Part shown: in pieces, positions 31,872-42,683 of the stretch | How the letters are laid out: every line of letters begins with the position of its first letter | Numbering within the stretch: the first letter of the stretch is position 1 | Assembly: GCA_963971425.1 (NCBI GenBank) | Contig: OZ020525.1 | Span: 9,345,560-9,409,559 of the forward strand | Reading direction: 5' to 3' | From: Bryoerythrophyllum caledonicum | Taxonomy: Eukaryota > Streptophyta > Bryopsida > Pottiales > Pottiaceae | Length of the DNA stretch: 64,000 nucleotides | The notes under the pieces: generated by a model | The model's database searches: none | What the model was told of the DNA's origin: nothing | Seen by the model: only the letters and a program-made list of their open reading frames with translations | Made by a program: the position numbers and the translations under genes

Positions 31872-33055
31872 GGGGCTGTTTACACCTGAAGGTTTGGGTT
31901 GGAGCCCATAGACACAAGTGGTACCCCGCTTGAAGGATGAAACCATTGTAAGCAGGGTACCTTCCACCAAACAAGGGAGTTGTAAGTGGGTTGTGGCCTA
32001 AAGTTTAGGTGTAAACCCGAATAGAAGGGTTGTGGCCCATTGTGCACTTCGGCATAATTTCTAAGTAATTGTATGAAAATGGGCTCTTTTTAGAATTACC
32101 CCATAGTGAAAGAAAGATAGAGCAATTCGAGTACATCCTCGAATTGTTGCTGCCATACGCACCTGTACCTTCAACCAAGCATTTTGACCTTGACCAAAAA
32201 GTATGTAGTTATGCTCGTGTACAATCTTCATGCAATTGGAGTGCTCTGAAATGCTCAAAAACATCATTAAAGGCCTGAAACTGGACTTGAAAATGTTTGG
32301 ACAGCACACAATAAATCACAGAAATAACTGTGGTGTAGGAAGGTTTTTATCCAACATTTGCACACCGGAAGCTAGTAGGCTTGGTGGCTAGAGTAGTGTG
32401 AGGCCTTGAAAGGGAGGTTAGAGGTGCCCGGTTCGATCCCCGTTGGTGCCGTTTTGATCACCGCATCGGATCCAGCCGGAATTTGGGGGGAAAGGGGGTC
32501 CAATTGGCCCTTTTTGGCTCTAGGCAAAGGCTCAAGAAGGCTCAAGCACTTTTGCTCCTCATGATTCCTCTAAGTCCAAAAATATTGCAAATATGTAAAT
32601 CCTCTAGAAAATTGATAGATTTCAATACATACCTTGATTTTTTATTCTTCTTCCAATTCTCACGCCATCAGCAGTAAATGTAACTTCTTTCTTTGATGAA
32701 CAGTACTAACGGGAAAGAAGTTGTCAAAAAACTTTAGACCTTAAATAGTCAAAATCCAGCATTAAAATATTCTAAATGATTGGCTGAAATAGGTTCTGAA
32801 AAATACTTTCCCGGCCTTCCGGAAAGACAACCTCCTAGAGATTGTAGGAAATAAGTCTCCTTAAGTTCTGGAAAACACTATTCAAATCTGCCATGTAGAA
32901 TTCCAACTAGGTTTCTCATCCACGGAAAAAACTTTGGGCCACAGCCCGCATTTTGCTTGATGTAAACCCATTTCCAGGGTACCAATTCTTTACTCCAATC
33001 AAAACTCGGAAATTCTTTGGGCTCCAGCCCAAACCATCTAGATGTAAACAGCCCC
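31872..33055. mobile_element. PIF/Harbinger-type non-autonomous DNA transposon
   Basis: Left end GGGGCTGTTTACACCTGAAG and right end CTAGATGTAAACAGCCCC are imperfect terminal inverted repeats of about 40 bp, both extending into GGGTTGGAGCCCA / TGGGCTCCAGCCC. TTA directly flanks both ends (31869-31871 and 33056-33058), the target duplication typical of PIF/Harbinger. 1184 bp, no transposase. A tRNA-derived SINE is nested inside. Confidence 0.82.
32360..32560 (+). mobile_element. tRNA-derived SINE nested in the Harbinger element
   Basis: Contains RNA polymerase III promoter boxes: an A-box-like TGGTGGCTAGAGTAG at about 32383 and a perfect B box GGTTCGATCCC at 32430-32440, about 50 bp apart. A tRNA-unrelated body follows (GGGGGGAAAGGGGGTCC, GGCTCTAGGCAAAGGCTC). 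No full cloverleaf forms. The 3' end is uncertain. Confidence 0.65.
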
Positions 33056-33161
33056 TTAGTTTTGAGAGTCACTGAATATCTGCCAGAAGGGCGAGGGAAA
33101 GACAGAAACTATTGAGGGTAGCCGTGTTAACATTGCAGTGTTAACATTATTAACATTGCAG

Positions 33162-33586
33162 TGCTCAAACTGCCGGGCCCTTTCTCAGACCGCGAATCTC
33201 TGCGCGAGCTGGTGAAGCCATTCCAGCTGCAATCGTGGAGGCAGGAGAACTCCGACGAGATTCTGAAGGAGGAGTGGCGCGAGATTAAGCAGAAGTTGGG
33301 GTGTGGCAAGGTGGTGGACGGTGGGAAGTGCTACGACCACAAGGGCACGGATACGTGGGACTACCTCATCTACGTCGATCCGAGGACGGCGAAAAACGAG
33401 GTGGTGGAGCTGGTGACGGAGCGGCAAGAGGAGTACAGGAAGAAATTCTTTGTGCGCCATGGCCATCATCCTGTAATACTAGAAGCACCGTCTCCTGACC
33501 TTGTGGCACGAACGCGAAGAATCGCGCTTCGTCCGCAAGACCGCAGCCGATTTGGGCGTCAACCCGAAGCACCTCGTATACTTTAG
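33162..33586 (+). CDS. unknown protein, exon only
   Basis: An open frame with strong G/C third-position bias follows an AACATTGCAG acceptor-like site; there is no ATG, so this is probably an internal or 3' exon. It encodes LKLPGPFSDRESLRELVKPF, SWRQENSDEILKEEWREIKQ, KGTDTWDYLIYVDPRTAKNE and ERQEEYRKKFFVRHGHHP; the tail after that is less convincing. Soluble, charged, no membrane segment. I do not recognise it. It lies 106 bp past the Harbinger element, so the gene may have been truncated by insertion. Confidence 0.4.
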
Positions 33587-34387
33587 GGTTTGGGGCGTTC
33601 GGAATGGATATAGTGAGCTTTCTCTTCTTTCTGTATAGAATGTGAATTCGACCGATAGACCAGATGACCGATGCCACACTTCCTTTGCATCATTCTCGGT
33701 ACATTGCTCTTTTCTCTGTAGCATTGAACCTGAGGCTGAAAAACTCTGAAGCATTCTTTGATATCGTGTAGGTACGAAATAGTGATAGACATGCTCGAAC
33801 TTTAGAGCATCCAATACAATGTAGTGGCTCGATTTTCTGAGGCAGGACAGCCTTTTTGGAGCGTCCGGTGATCATAAGGAAGCAAACGACGATTTAAGAC
33901 ATGCTGAAGGGTTGAAATGTATTTCACCGGATATACAGTTCCAGAAAGATGTCTTCAGCTGCTCCTTTTTAGAAAAATATATCACAAAGTTTACATACTG
34001 AGCTGTAGTAATATCGCAGAATATTTACTGAGTTTGATTACCATTGGCAGAATTCGATCTCGGCCCTGCTTGAGCAAGATTTTGCTTACTTCAATGGCAG
34101 TCTCTGTCCTTCCGGACGCTCCACTTGGACCGCAATCGATGCGACGACAGACGTAGTAGTTTGGGGAGAATGCACCACGTACTGTACCTTAAAAGGCCCC
34201 AAAGACAAGCCACTTGGCAAGTCACATACATCCTTGTCAGTTTCCTTTATGCAAGATGCAGTTAATTATTTGCTAGAACTTATTGATCACATCGAAGTGT
34301 TGCCTTTGCAGCTTGGCATCAGATCATCAACAAGCAGTGATCGAAGTTGTTCATATTCACTGTGAATTTTTTCTTCTAATTGTGGCG
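33587..34387. other. no gene seen; upstream region of the glyoxalase-fold gene
   Basis: No coding. The last few hundred bases are the likely promoter and 5' UTR of the gene starting at 34388; no TATA box or other site stands out. Confidence 0.4.
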
Positions 34388-35814
34388 ATGGCGACCATGA
34401 TGGCGAGGAGCATGAGCGTTTTGGCAGTCCATAGTAAATTGGAACGAAGCGGACTGCGGTTGAATGTTGCAACGCAATCCTCCATGGTTTTGAGGGTTTC
34501 ACCGAGGCGATCCATCCTTGTCGTGCGTGCAGAGGAGGGCGTGACCGACAAAATCAGGTCGGCTGCAGATTCCGCTAAGAAGAAGCTGGAGCACGCTGCT
34601 CGGGGCGACGCCGAGACCCTCGAGGTACAAATCGCCTCCGCCAATCACCCGGATTTTTCAAACTGTTTGCAGACCGAGCTGCTTTTAGCAAATGGTTTCT
34701 CCTTTCCCTGTATGGTTAGCGTTGTAATAAATTTGGGTGTGTGTCCAGAGCAAGGGAGAAAACGCCTTGGAAGTTGGGGGTAGTTCTGTGGAAACCTCGA
34801 GCAACGAGTTAAAGGGTGTAGGCACGGATACGGAAGGTAAGGTTGAGTGTTTGCGGATGACTGCTCGTGCCAGTTATTTTACAATGTTGATCTCTCGTCT
34901 TTTGGTTTATTGCGCGCGAGGTCACTTCTTGTTGAGGACGAATCGAATCCGAAAACAATGTCCATGGTTGTAATTTCAGTAAAAGCGAGTGGGAACCGAG
35001 CTCAACTCGCCTACGTGATCGTTTATGTTCAGGATGTGAACAGGGCTGTTGAGTTTTTCAACAATGCTTTCGGCCTGGAGATTCGACCCCAGAACAAGAC
35101 CGACTCGTAAGTCGAACAATTGTTCATTGCCAACCAATTATTGGATTCTCCTGTAAATCCACAGTGATTCTCACGCGGTTAATTCGCTAGGCAACTTCTC
35201 AGTACTCTAAATTTTATGTTTAGTGTAGGCACACTATATGATTTATAAATGCTATAAGTTTTTACTCTCGATGAATATTTTCACCAACCATGTTGACAAT
35301 GATCACCCTCTTTAAGTAGTATAGATAGTTATACTCTCAGTAAAAATCTTCAAATCACCAAGTACCACTACACTAAACATAAAATTCAGTGAAGTCCAGC
35401 CGTTATGAGTTCCAATTCTCAGCATTTCACTTCCTGTCCTTGTGAAGATGGGTTGAAATGGAAACTGGAGCGACCATACTAGCATTCACCCCCGTGAAGC
35501 AGCACGAGACTGAGCTGTTTGGAGGCGTGTCTTCATCAGGCAACAACAGCATTCAGCTCAACCTTGACTTCGAAGACGTGGACGCTGCATACAAGGTAAG
35601 AAAAGTTATGCCATAGATGCCTAGTTCTCTGTGAAGTTAATCAGGGGATGGTTTACGAAGCTCTCTCGTGTTGTTTGTGGTGATTCAGCATTCCATAGAG
35701 CAAGGGGCAAAGCCTGTCGCGGAGCCCGAGGATAAGACGTGGGCGCAGAAAGTCGGCTACGTGAAGGACATGGATGGAAATATCGTCCGTCTGGGCTCCT
35801 TTCCAGGCGTGTAG
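34388..35814 (+). CDS. glyoxalase/VOC-fold family protein, probably plastid-targeted, five exons
   Basis: Exons 34388-34624, 34749-34836, 34980-35106, 35448-35595 and 35689-35814 have GT-AG borders and join in phase to give 241 residues. Residues 1 to about 50 are Met/Ser/Arg/Val-rich with no acids, ending SILVVRAEE, a typical plastid transit peptide and cleavage region. Residues about 55-105 are charged and helical (DKIRSAADSAKKKLEHAARG). From about 110 there is one vicinal-oxygen-chelate module: RAQLAYVIVYVQDVNRAVEF, FNNAFGLEIRP, SWVEMETGATILAFTP, then IQLNLDFEDVDAAY, IEQGAKPVAEPEDKTWAQKV and YVKDMDGNIVRLGSF. Known relatives include lactoylglutathione lyases and bleomycin-resistance-type proteins; the metal ligands and substrate here cannot be fixed, so no enzyme name is given. 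It ends in TAG, with TGA four codons later. Intron 3 carries a MITE. Confidence 0.9.
35202..35395. mobile_element. MITE in intron 3 of the glyoxalase-fold gene
   Basis: Inverted ends CTAAATTTTATGTTTAGTGT (35202) and ACACTAAACATAAAATTCAG (near 35390) enclose about 190 bp containing TTTTTACTCTCGATGAATAT. A related copy in inverse orientation lies at 37385-37613. Confidence 0.75.
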
Positions 35815-37384
35815 AGCCGGACGTGAAGCGGCGCCGCGACACAGCGATCGCTGTGACTAATCTTGGTCCTATGTAGCTTTTGGTCACTATTTCAGTACCA
35901 TAGAGTTAGATACGACAGGCTAGTCATCCAATTTGTCATCATATTCTACAGAACCGATCGAAATCTGTGTTGACACGGTCTTCGTCTTCCGATCCTCTTC
36001 GTCCAGCGTCCTCCTTTTCCCTTTGTTTTATTCAGTAATTGCATGCAAACTAGCAAATGAACCGTTCCATCATCGTGAACGTTGCACGATTCATCAATAG
36101 TCCCCGGTTTCAGTGTAGACAATGTATCCCATGGTGTTGTTATCACATCTTCTTATTAGGCTTCAGGACAATCAGGAGGACACTGCACAAGGCAAGTGAG
36201 TGCTTTTCCTAAACAATCTCGTACCTGCATCATAGACAAACAATAAACAGCAGTTGGTGTAAGAGACTAGCGCAAAAAATCCATCTTACACAGAGATCTC
36301 AAAGCGTAGTCAGACACATAGAGTGGTCTGTATATGCTTTGATATCCCTGTGTAGGATACTGCCTTTGCGGAACGCACATGATCCTCCTGGTAGCTCATA
36401 ATTTGCGAGAGCACGTCGATTATGTGCCCATAATGATCACCTGAGGCACAGGCTCCTGAAGACACACACTCGACACCTTCTACAGACACACTGACAAGCT
36501 TTGGCATGACCATGAGCTCCGATTGAACGTGAGATTGTTGTTCTCTGAACGTTTGTGGTGGCCTTTTATTCTGTTTCCCTGGAGAAGCACCCAAACACGT
36601 TAGGGGAACCTAACACCATTGGAGTCTACGGTGGAAGACCGTCCTCGTCTGATTTTTCCGTAGATTTGAAATAATCGAAGATTCCTAGATGCTAATAACC
36701 ATCACGTCATTGGGGTTCCTAAACAATGTAGCTTCGATAGAGATTACTCGATAAACGGTCTATCCGTGCTCTAGATGATGGGAATGCGTTCCTCGGAGGT
36801 GCACTGCACCCAAAGACGTTACTCTATTGTTTCGTGGATTTTTTACTTGTTTATAAACGAAGGGTGTACATTCTCGGTTTTCTAGGGCTTTGTGGGGAGC
36901 GCACCCAAACGCGCTACCTGTGAAATTCTATAGGATTGTGGACTTCATTCCTTCAAATGCGAAGATATTGGGTTAGTATGAGGCTTTTTGAGTGACATAG
37001 ATCTTTCTATATAATGGAATTTTTTGGCTCGAGACCCAAGAACTCTACAGTCACATGTCTCTGCTGAGAAGATGTTACACCAAAGTACCAATTTTAAGTT
37101 AAAAGTGGAATATGCTAAATCTCACGTTTCTCAAGATATGCTTTGAATCTCGAGTTTTGTGATATTCTAGGTGGTGATATTAGAAGAGGTTTCAGTGGAC
37201 CTCCACTGTAAATACCTTTCTTTCCGGAGTGGACAGGTGGTAAATAATGGGTGATTTATAGTTGTGGGGTGTAATGATGTATTTTCTGTACAGGTTTGCG
37301 TGTAATTTCACTTAGAAGCTCTACTTTCTTTTTTACTTTTCAATCTTTTTCTTCTCCGTGATAGCTGACCCGGGTCTAGTCCTT
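35815..37384. other. no gene seen
   Basis: 3' flank of the glyoxalase-fold gene and unique-looking sequence. The short motif CACCCAAACRCG occurs at 36588 and 36902 in direct orientation. No coding frame with support. Confidence 0.4.
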
Positions 37385-37613
37385 ATTAGGATCAAAACTA
37401 CACTCTACACTAAATTTTATGTTTTGAAAGTGCTGTAACTTTGTACTTTCGATGAAGATTTTTATTGAGAGTACAACTATCTATACTACTCAAAGAGGGT
37501 GATTGTTGTCCAACATGGTTGGTAAATATATTCATTGAGAGTAAATAAATCATAGCATTTTATTAATTATATAGTGTGCCTACACTAAACAAAAGTTTAG
37601 AGTAGTATTTGAA
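37385..37613. mobile_element. MITE, second copy of the 35.2 kb family
   Basis: CTACACTAAATTTTATGTTT at the left and CTACACTAAACAAAAGTTTAG at the right; internal TGTCCAACATGGTTGG and TATCTATACTACTC are the reverse complement of the 35.2-kb copy. About 230 bp, no coding. Confidence 0.7.
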
Positions 37614-38574
37614 GAAGAATCTATAATCCATCATAAAGAAGGATTAACTCCAACATAAAGAAGAATACCTGAGAGAGATAGGCATAATAGATGTTAAGGA
37701 AACACCGAGAACAGGTGGGTATGATGCATTGCAAACACTTGCGCCGCCTACGAGCCCTCAGCAGAGCTGTCTCCAAAAGAAGCAGTCTTATAGTGTCCAA
37801 CAGATGGAGCAATCAAAGGTATGGAATGCGATTGACGTGAAGATCCGGTCATACAAGATGTCAACAAGTCATTGCTCCTTTATCCAAGAAAAAACTACAC
37901 ACCCTTTAGGACGTTTGAGTTCAAACTTCAAACAAAAAATCAGATGTATCTTCTCTTCAATCTCTTCAGTATGAGGAGTGAACTTACCATTCCAGCTAAT
38001 GTCGGCAACCATGGGCAAGTTTGGAAGAGTCCTAGGCAAGTTGAAGGATGGCACTACTGAGCAATGGCCTCAATCCATATTCTTGAACTCCTGATGTACT
38101 CTGAACCAGCCACATGAAATAAAATCATATCACTACTATCAAGGAAAAAGCATGTCATACTTTTGCAAAAAATAATGATTCTACCCACCAATGTATCACA
38201 AGTTAGCACACTTTGAGGTGGCGTAGCAAGTGGGGGAGGCTTGTGTATGGGCTCCTCCTCTCGGACAAAAAACATCAGCTCCAGCAAGATTATCCACCAC
38301 TTTGTACATGCTAAACCAGCCACAAACAATGAGTGTCACAAGTAAAAGCCGTTTGAATGAGCTTCGCACTGAGTATACTTACAGATAGTATGGAAGCTAT
38401 AAACAGTTGAAGAGCATTGAATCAAAAAAAGATTTCATGTTCTTGGAAAACCTTCCGAGTTCGTTCTGTAGCAAAACATCAAACATCATCATATATTTTT
38501 AGCGGTTTCTTTAGAAAAGGTGAAACTTGCTCTTACTGATACTTACAACGCTTTGTAATCTTGTTAACACATGG
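37614..38574. other. no confident gene
   Basis: A weak plus-strand exon-like stretch (37694-37820, YDALQTLAPPTSPQQSC) is too short and unsupported to call. Nothing else seen. Confidence 0.3.
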
Positions 38575-39806
38575 CTAACACTAATTGTCAACTTGTTAAC
38601 AAATAGTGTACTAGGGCAACTACACTATTTGTACCATTACACTATTTGTTAATAAGTTGACAATTAGTGTTAGCCGCCATTGTCATGAATATTATGCCTC
38701 AATCATCCACCTACTCTAGTACCCTTAGTATCAGCCCTCAATCAACCACCTACCCTAGCACAAAAATTTGTTAACAAGTTGATAAATAATGTTAGCCCCC
38801 AATCAACTGCCTACTAGCCACCATGCATTTACTCTCCTTGTCTCATCTTCAACCTCATCTCCTAATCCTCCCATTCCCAACTATTCCCATTCACGTCTCT
38901 TGCATTCTCTGAAATTTAATGAATATTTAATGTATATTTAGATATGTAATGAAAATTCAATGAATTTTTAATGAATGTTTAAAGAGTATGAAAAGTATAT
39001 TTATATATGTAATGTATATTTGTATATTTGAAGAATGTTTAAAGAATATCTAAAGAATATTTGATGAATATTGAATATATATTTGTATATTTAAAGAATA
39101 TTGAATGAAATTTTAATGAGTTTTAAATGTATATTTAATGAATATTTAATGAATAGTTAATTAATTTCTAATGTATATTTAATGTGTATTTGAATATTTC
39201 ATGAATTTTTAATGGATGTTTAATGCATATTTAATGAATATTTAATGCATATTTAATGAATATTTAATGCATATTTAATGAATATTTAATGCACATTTAA
39301 TGTACATTTATATATTTATTGTATATTTATCGTATATTTATTGTGTATTTATTGTATATTAATGTTTTTTCTTTTCCAATATTCCTTTCTTTTCTCACTT
39401 TCCTTCTAAATCAAAGTTCTTATCTTTCCAATCTTGTACATGCAGCTTCATTTTCCCTCCATATGTACATTCTTCTTTGTCCAATTTTGAGGATTTTCCT
39501 TTGGATTGATATCTACGTTCTATTTTTCCCAATATTCTTTTGCAAATTCTTGTTTTTCTACATGCACTCAAAATCTTCTTTACTTTGATGCTCAAAATGT
39601 ACACATAATCATTTTCTAGGTATCATACAGTAAATGTTCACAAGTAAAAAACCTTATGTTCCACTATTTACTAGAACTGACATTTAGTATAGTAGTTGAC
39701 ATTTAGTGTATAGTTTTGTCACTACACTAATTATAAACTTTACAATTAGTGTATGGGTTCGTATATAGTGTCCACTTCACTAAAAGCCATCTTTAGTGTA
39801 GTGATT
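38575..39806. mobile_element. repeat element, copy 2 (see 14.8-16.9 kb)
   Basis: Same order of blocks as copy 1. The left end carries ACACTAATTGTCAACTTGTT and, 50 bp on, its complement. A TTTAATGAATATTTAATG tandem tract fills 38930-39360. The right end is GCCATCTTTAGTGTAGTG. Probably a non-autonomous DNA transposon with CACTACACTAAA-type ends. Confidence 0.6.
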
Positions 39807-41333
39807 TTTCTCCAAGAAAAACCGTGATGCGCTACCACCACTAAATTGTACGACGAGGGCAATCCTGATACCCTCCACTCACACCAGAGCAACCCACAAT
39901 GTCCTTACAATCAACTCTGTGGGCTGTAGATTGCGCTGGCAAAGCTCTCCACAAAGCTCTCTACATAGCTCTCCTATGTGAGGAGGGTGGACTGACGGTT
40001 GAGTATCGAGCCAAATCTGGCCGTGACTGTACTAATCGGGCACATGTTCCTTGCAAGTCCCGCCAAGTATAGCCGCGCTCCGCCATACGGGCCTAAACAA
40101 AGTAGCCATGGCCACCTATCTTGGCAGTCTCTACTGACAACAAATATTTCTAGGTATTCTGCAGTGGAATGTGGTGTATAATTAGCTCTAAAAATCACGA
40201 GAAGAATCCGTTCGGGCCCTGTAATGGCTCATTAGATCTAGATTTCAATGCCCCAAGTGCAAACGTAGGCACTAAATCCCAAACAAGCTTTGTGTTACAC
40301 AATAATGTCAAAAAATATGCCTGAGAGACCCATTTTGGGCCTCTTCAGCGTTACAGGGTTAAACCGATTGGTTTTGATTTTTTTTGCTGAAAATTAGATC
40401 ATAAGAACACAAGACTGCGTTGATTTTTACCTTTAATGATTATCTGCGACTGAGGTGAAAGTAGAAGGGAGCGGTTAGTTGAAGAGAAATTGGTATTGGC
40501 GTTGGTTTTGGTTTTGTTGCCAAATGTTAGGTCAAAGAGAATAAAAGACTTCGGTTGATTTTTACAGCTCACCGGGAGATGATCTGAGATGAAGTTGAGG
40601 GAAGCGATTAGTTGAAGAGAGACTGGTTTTGGTTTTGGTTTTGTTGATATAGTACAAGACTTCAGCCGGACCGGGATTGGTTTTTTGCCTTTCCCGGATG
40701 GGCTCTGGATGTAGAAGGGCAGAGTGATTGGATGTCTTCGGGTTGAAGTTCTGGCTAATTTGCGTTGAAAGCCGAGTTTTCTGATTCGGGATTGGATTGG
40801 GTGTGCTACTGTTCCAAGGGACTTCTAGATAGGTCACATCTCTTCTTGTTATTGCGTGTGTTTAGTTGCTGCATTTGGAGGTACTGTAGTTTAGGGCATT
40901 CAATGCCATTTTTTAGGGCGTTTGGGGCATTTGAAGGAAGTGTAGTGAGGGTGTTCCTGTGGCTCGTCTGTTAATTCTTTGTGTTTGTGCCGTAAGTATG
41001 TGAGTCTAGACTTTCTTGTTCTCGGAGATGATCAAGCCACTCTAGGATCGTTGTTTGTTGAGTTTTTAGTAGTGGCGTATTGAAGGTCTCTTTTTTCTGG
41101 TGTAGAATAATTGCACTTGCGCTTCGGTATGCTGGAAATAACTACCAGTTTTTTTTTCCAATCATATTTAAGGGGGGTTTTCAATACCTGTGCATGTTGG
41201 AGTTCAGTTTTGGAATACTAGCATGGGTTGAAGCGACTCCTGTTTCATTTTTGTGACAAGGAGGAAATTTTGAATGCGTGCAGGGCAAATGTTGTAGTTC
41301 GGAATAGCGACAAGGGTGGTGGTGTTGGTGTTG
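39807..41333. other. no confident gene; imperfect tandem duplication at 40.4-40.7 kb
   Basis: Two units of about 134 bp start at about 40421 and 40555 (TTGATTTTTAC, GCGRTTAGTTGAAGAGA, GGTTTTGGTTTTGTTG). A plus-strand fragment near 39980-40080 (LTVEYRAKSGRDC) faintly resembles a PARP-type zinc finger but is too short to call. Confidence 0.45.
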
Positions 41334-41708
41334 ATGGAAAGCAGCCAGTATTTGTTTGCGACTTGCCCCAGCAGCTGCGGAGTTCTTAAGGAGATGCAGA
41401 ATCGGCTGGATTACAAGGTGGAATGGACGGAAAGAGCGGGCTATCATGGGTCTTGCGTGGAAGCCATCTCTATGTTTGGAACCACCTTCGCAGTAGCCAG
41501 AGCTGCTCGTTTTATGATATTGGAGCACGGGGAAAAACTGGCAAGTATGGCAGCCCCGAGAGAGTTGAATAACACTCGCTCACAACCAAAGTCTACTTCT
41601 CCAACAATGTTCTCACAGAATAATGCTGGGGATTTAAGTGGAGCCATATGGGACATGATTCAGCTTGTAGGAGACAAGGCACGGAGGAATAAAGGATCTC
41701 CACTTTAG
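41334..41708 (+). CDS. unknown small protein or exon
   Basis: ATG 41334 opens a 124-residue frame: MESSQYLFATCPSSCGVLKE, NRLDYKVEWTERAGYHGSCV, AISMFGTTFAVARAARFMIL and a Ser/Asn-rich tail. The amphipathic middle looks protein-like, but I recognise no family, and short chance frames are common here. TAG ends it, with TGA three codons later. Confidence 0.3.
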   Translation: MESSQYLFATCPSSCGVLKEMQNRLDYKVEWTERAGYHGSCVEAISMFGTTFAVARAARFMILEHGEKLASMAAPRELNNTRSQPKSTSPTMFSQNNAGDLSGAIWDMIQLVGDKARRNKGSPL

Positions 41709-41742
41709 TTGCTGCGTTGATCTTGACGATCATAAGCGCTCA

Positions 41743-42400
41743 CAAGGGGCCGCAGGAGGCATTACCACTTGAAGACATAGTAAACACCACACTTTTCCTA
41801 GGTATGCCTAATGAGCATGTGGTAACTTGCATTCCTTGAGCAAAAAAAAGGCTAAGAAAGTAATTGCTTGTGTTTTGACATATCACATTACCATGAGTGC
41901 AAATCATGTGTGAAAGTCATGTGAGAAAGTCATGTGTCAATGTTCCATGTGTGAAATCATGGTTGCTTCTTTATCCCATATCGTTTGTCTCGGGCAAGTG
42001 AAGGGAGGGGTATAAGTAGTGGAGGTGGCTTCAAGAGAGTTACTTGTGTGGACATGGTTAATTCTAGCTATCCACTAGTTAGGACTAATTCGAGTTCGTA
42101 TTTTGTGGGCACGGCTAGCTAAGTTCTGAAGTCATGGACTGAAAATATTGAAATTGTTTAGTTGAAATTAGAAGATTGAAATGGAATCCTATGTGAATAT
42201 TGAAGAAATTATCATATGTGAAAACAAAACAATTTACCATGTGAAAATTCCTTGAAGATTCATGAAAATCATGTGGTACTGTCGCATTTTTCCCACATGG
42301 GGTGACTTTACCACATTAGTGTTATTCTTTGCTAAATAAGGAGAGAAAAACAGCAGGTTTACCATGTGGTAATGCCTGCTGCAGCCCCTTGTGGCTTGCG
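41743..42400. repeat. inverted repeat arms about 600 bp apart
   Basis: CAAGGGGCCGCAGGAGGCAT at about 41736-41755 followed by TACCAC is matched in reverse complement by GTGGTAATGCCTGCTGCAGC near 42366-42390. They may be the ends of a DNA element of about 650 bp; no target duplication identified. Confidence 0.5.
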
Positions 42401-42419
42401 GACTCTCATGGTGTGTAGT

Positions 42420-42683
42420 GATCAGAGTTGAGATCAGGACGCAACTTTGGATCATGATTGGGCCTGAATGGAGAGATTAATTTGAGCTGTTTCATGTCGA
42501 TATGGCGTACATGAATGGTCAGGCAAGTGAAGAGGATCGTCATGAACTCGTCATGACGTTGTTTCTCACTTGCCTGATCATTCATGTGCGCCAGATCAAC
42601 CTGAAATAGAGCTCATAGTAATCTATCTCCTCCATTCAGAATTAATCATGATCCGAAGTTGCGTCTTGGTCTCAGCTCTGTTC
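42420..42683. repeat. 264-bp near-perfect hairpin
   Basis: The left arm (GATCAGAGTTGAGATCAGGA ... GGTCAGGCAAGTGA) pairs along its length with the right arm (TCACTTGCCTGATCATTCAT ... GTCTCAGCTCTGTTC) around a tiny loop near 42550. About 120 bp arms with scattered mismatches. Fits a foldback MITE or a young inverted-duplication small-RNA locus. Confidence 0.8.

Noticed and set aside
32370-32445. tRNA gene
   Set aside because: A and B boxes are present, but acceptor and anticodon stems do not form and a non-tRNA body follows, so it is called a SINE.
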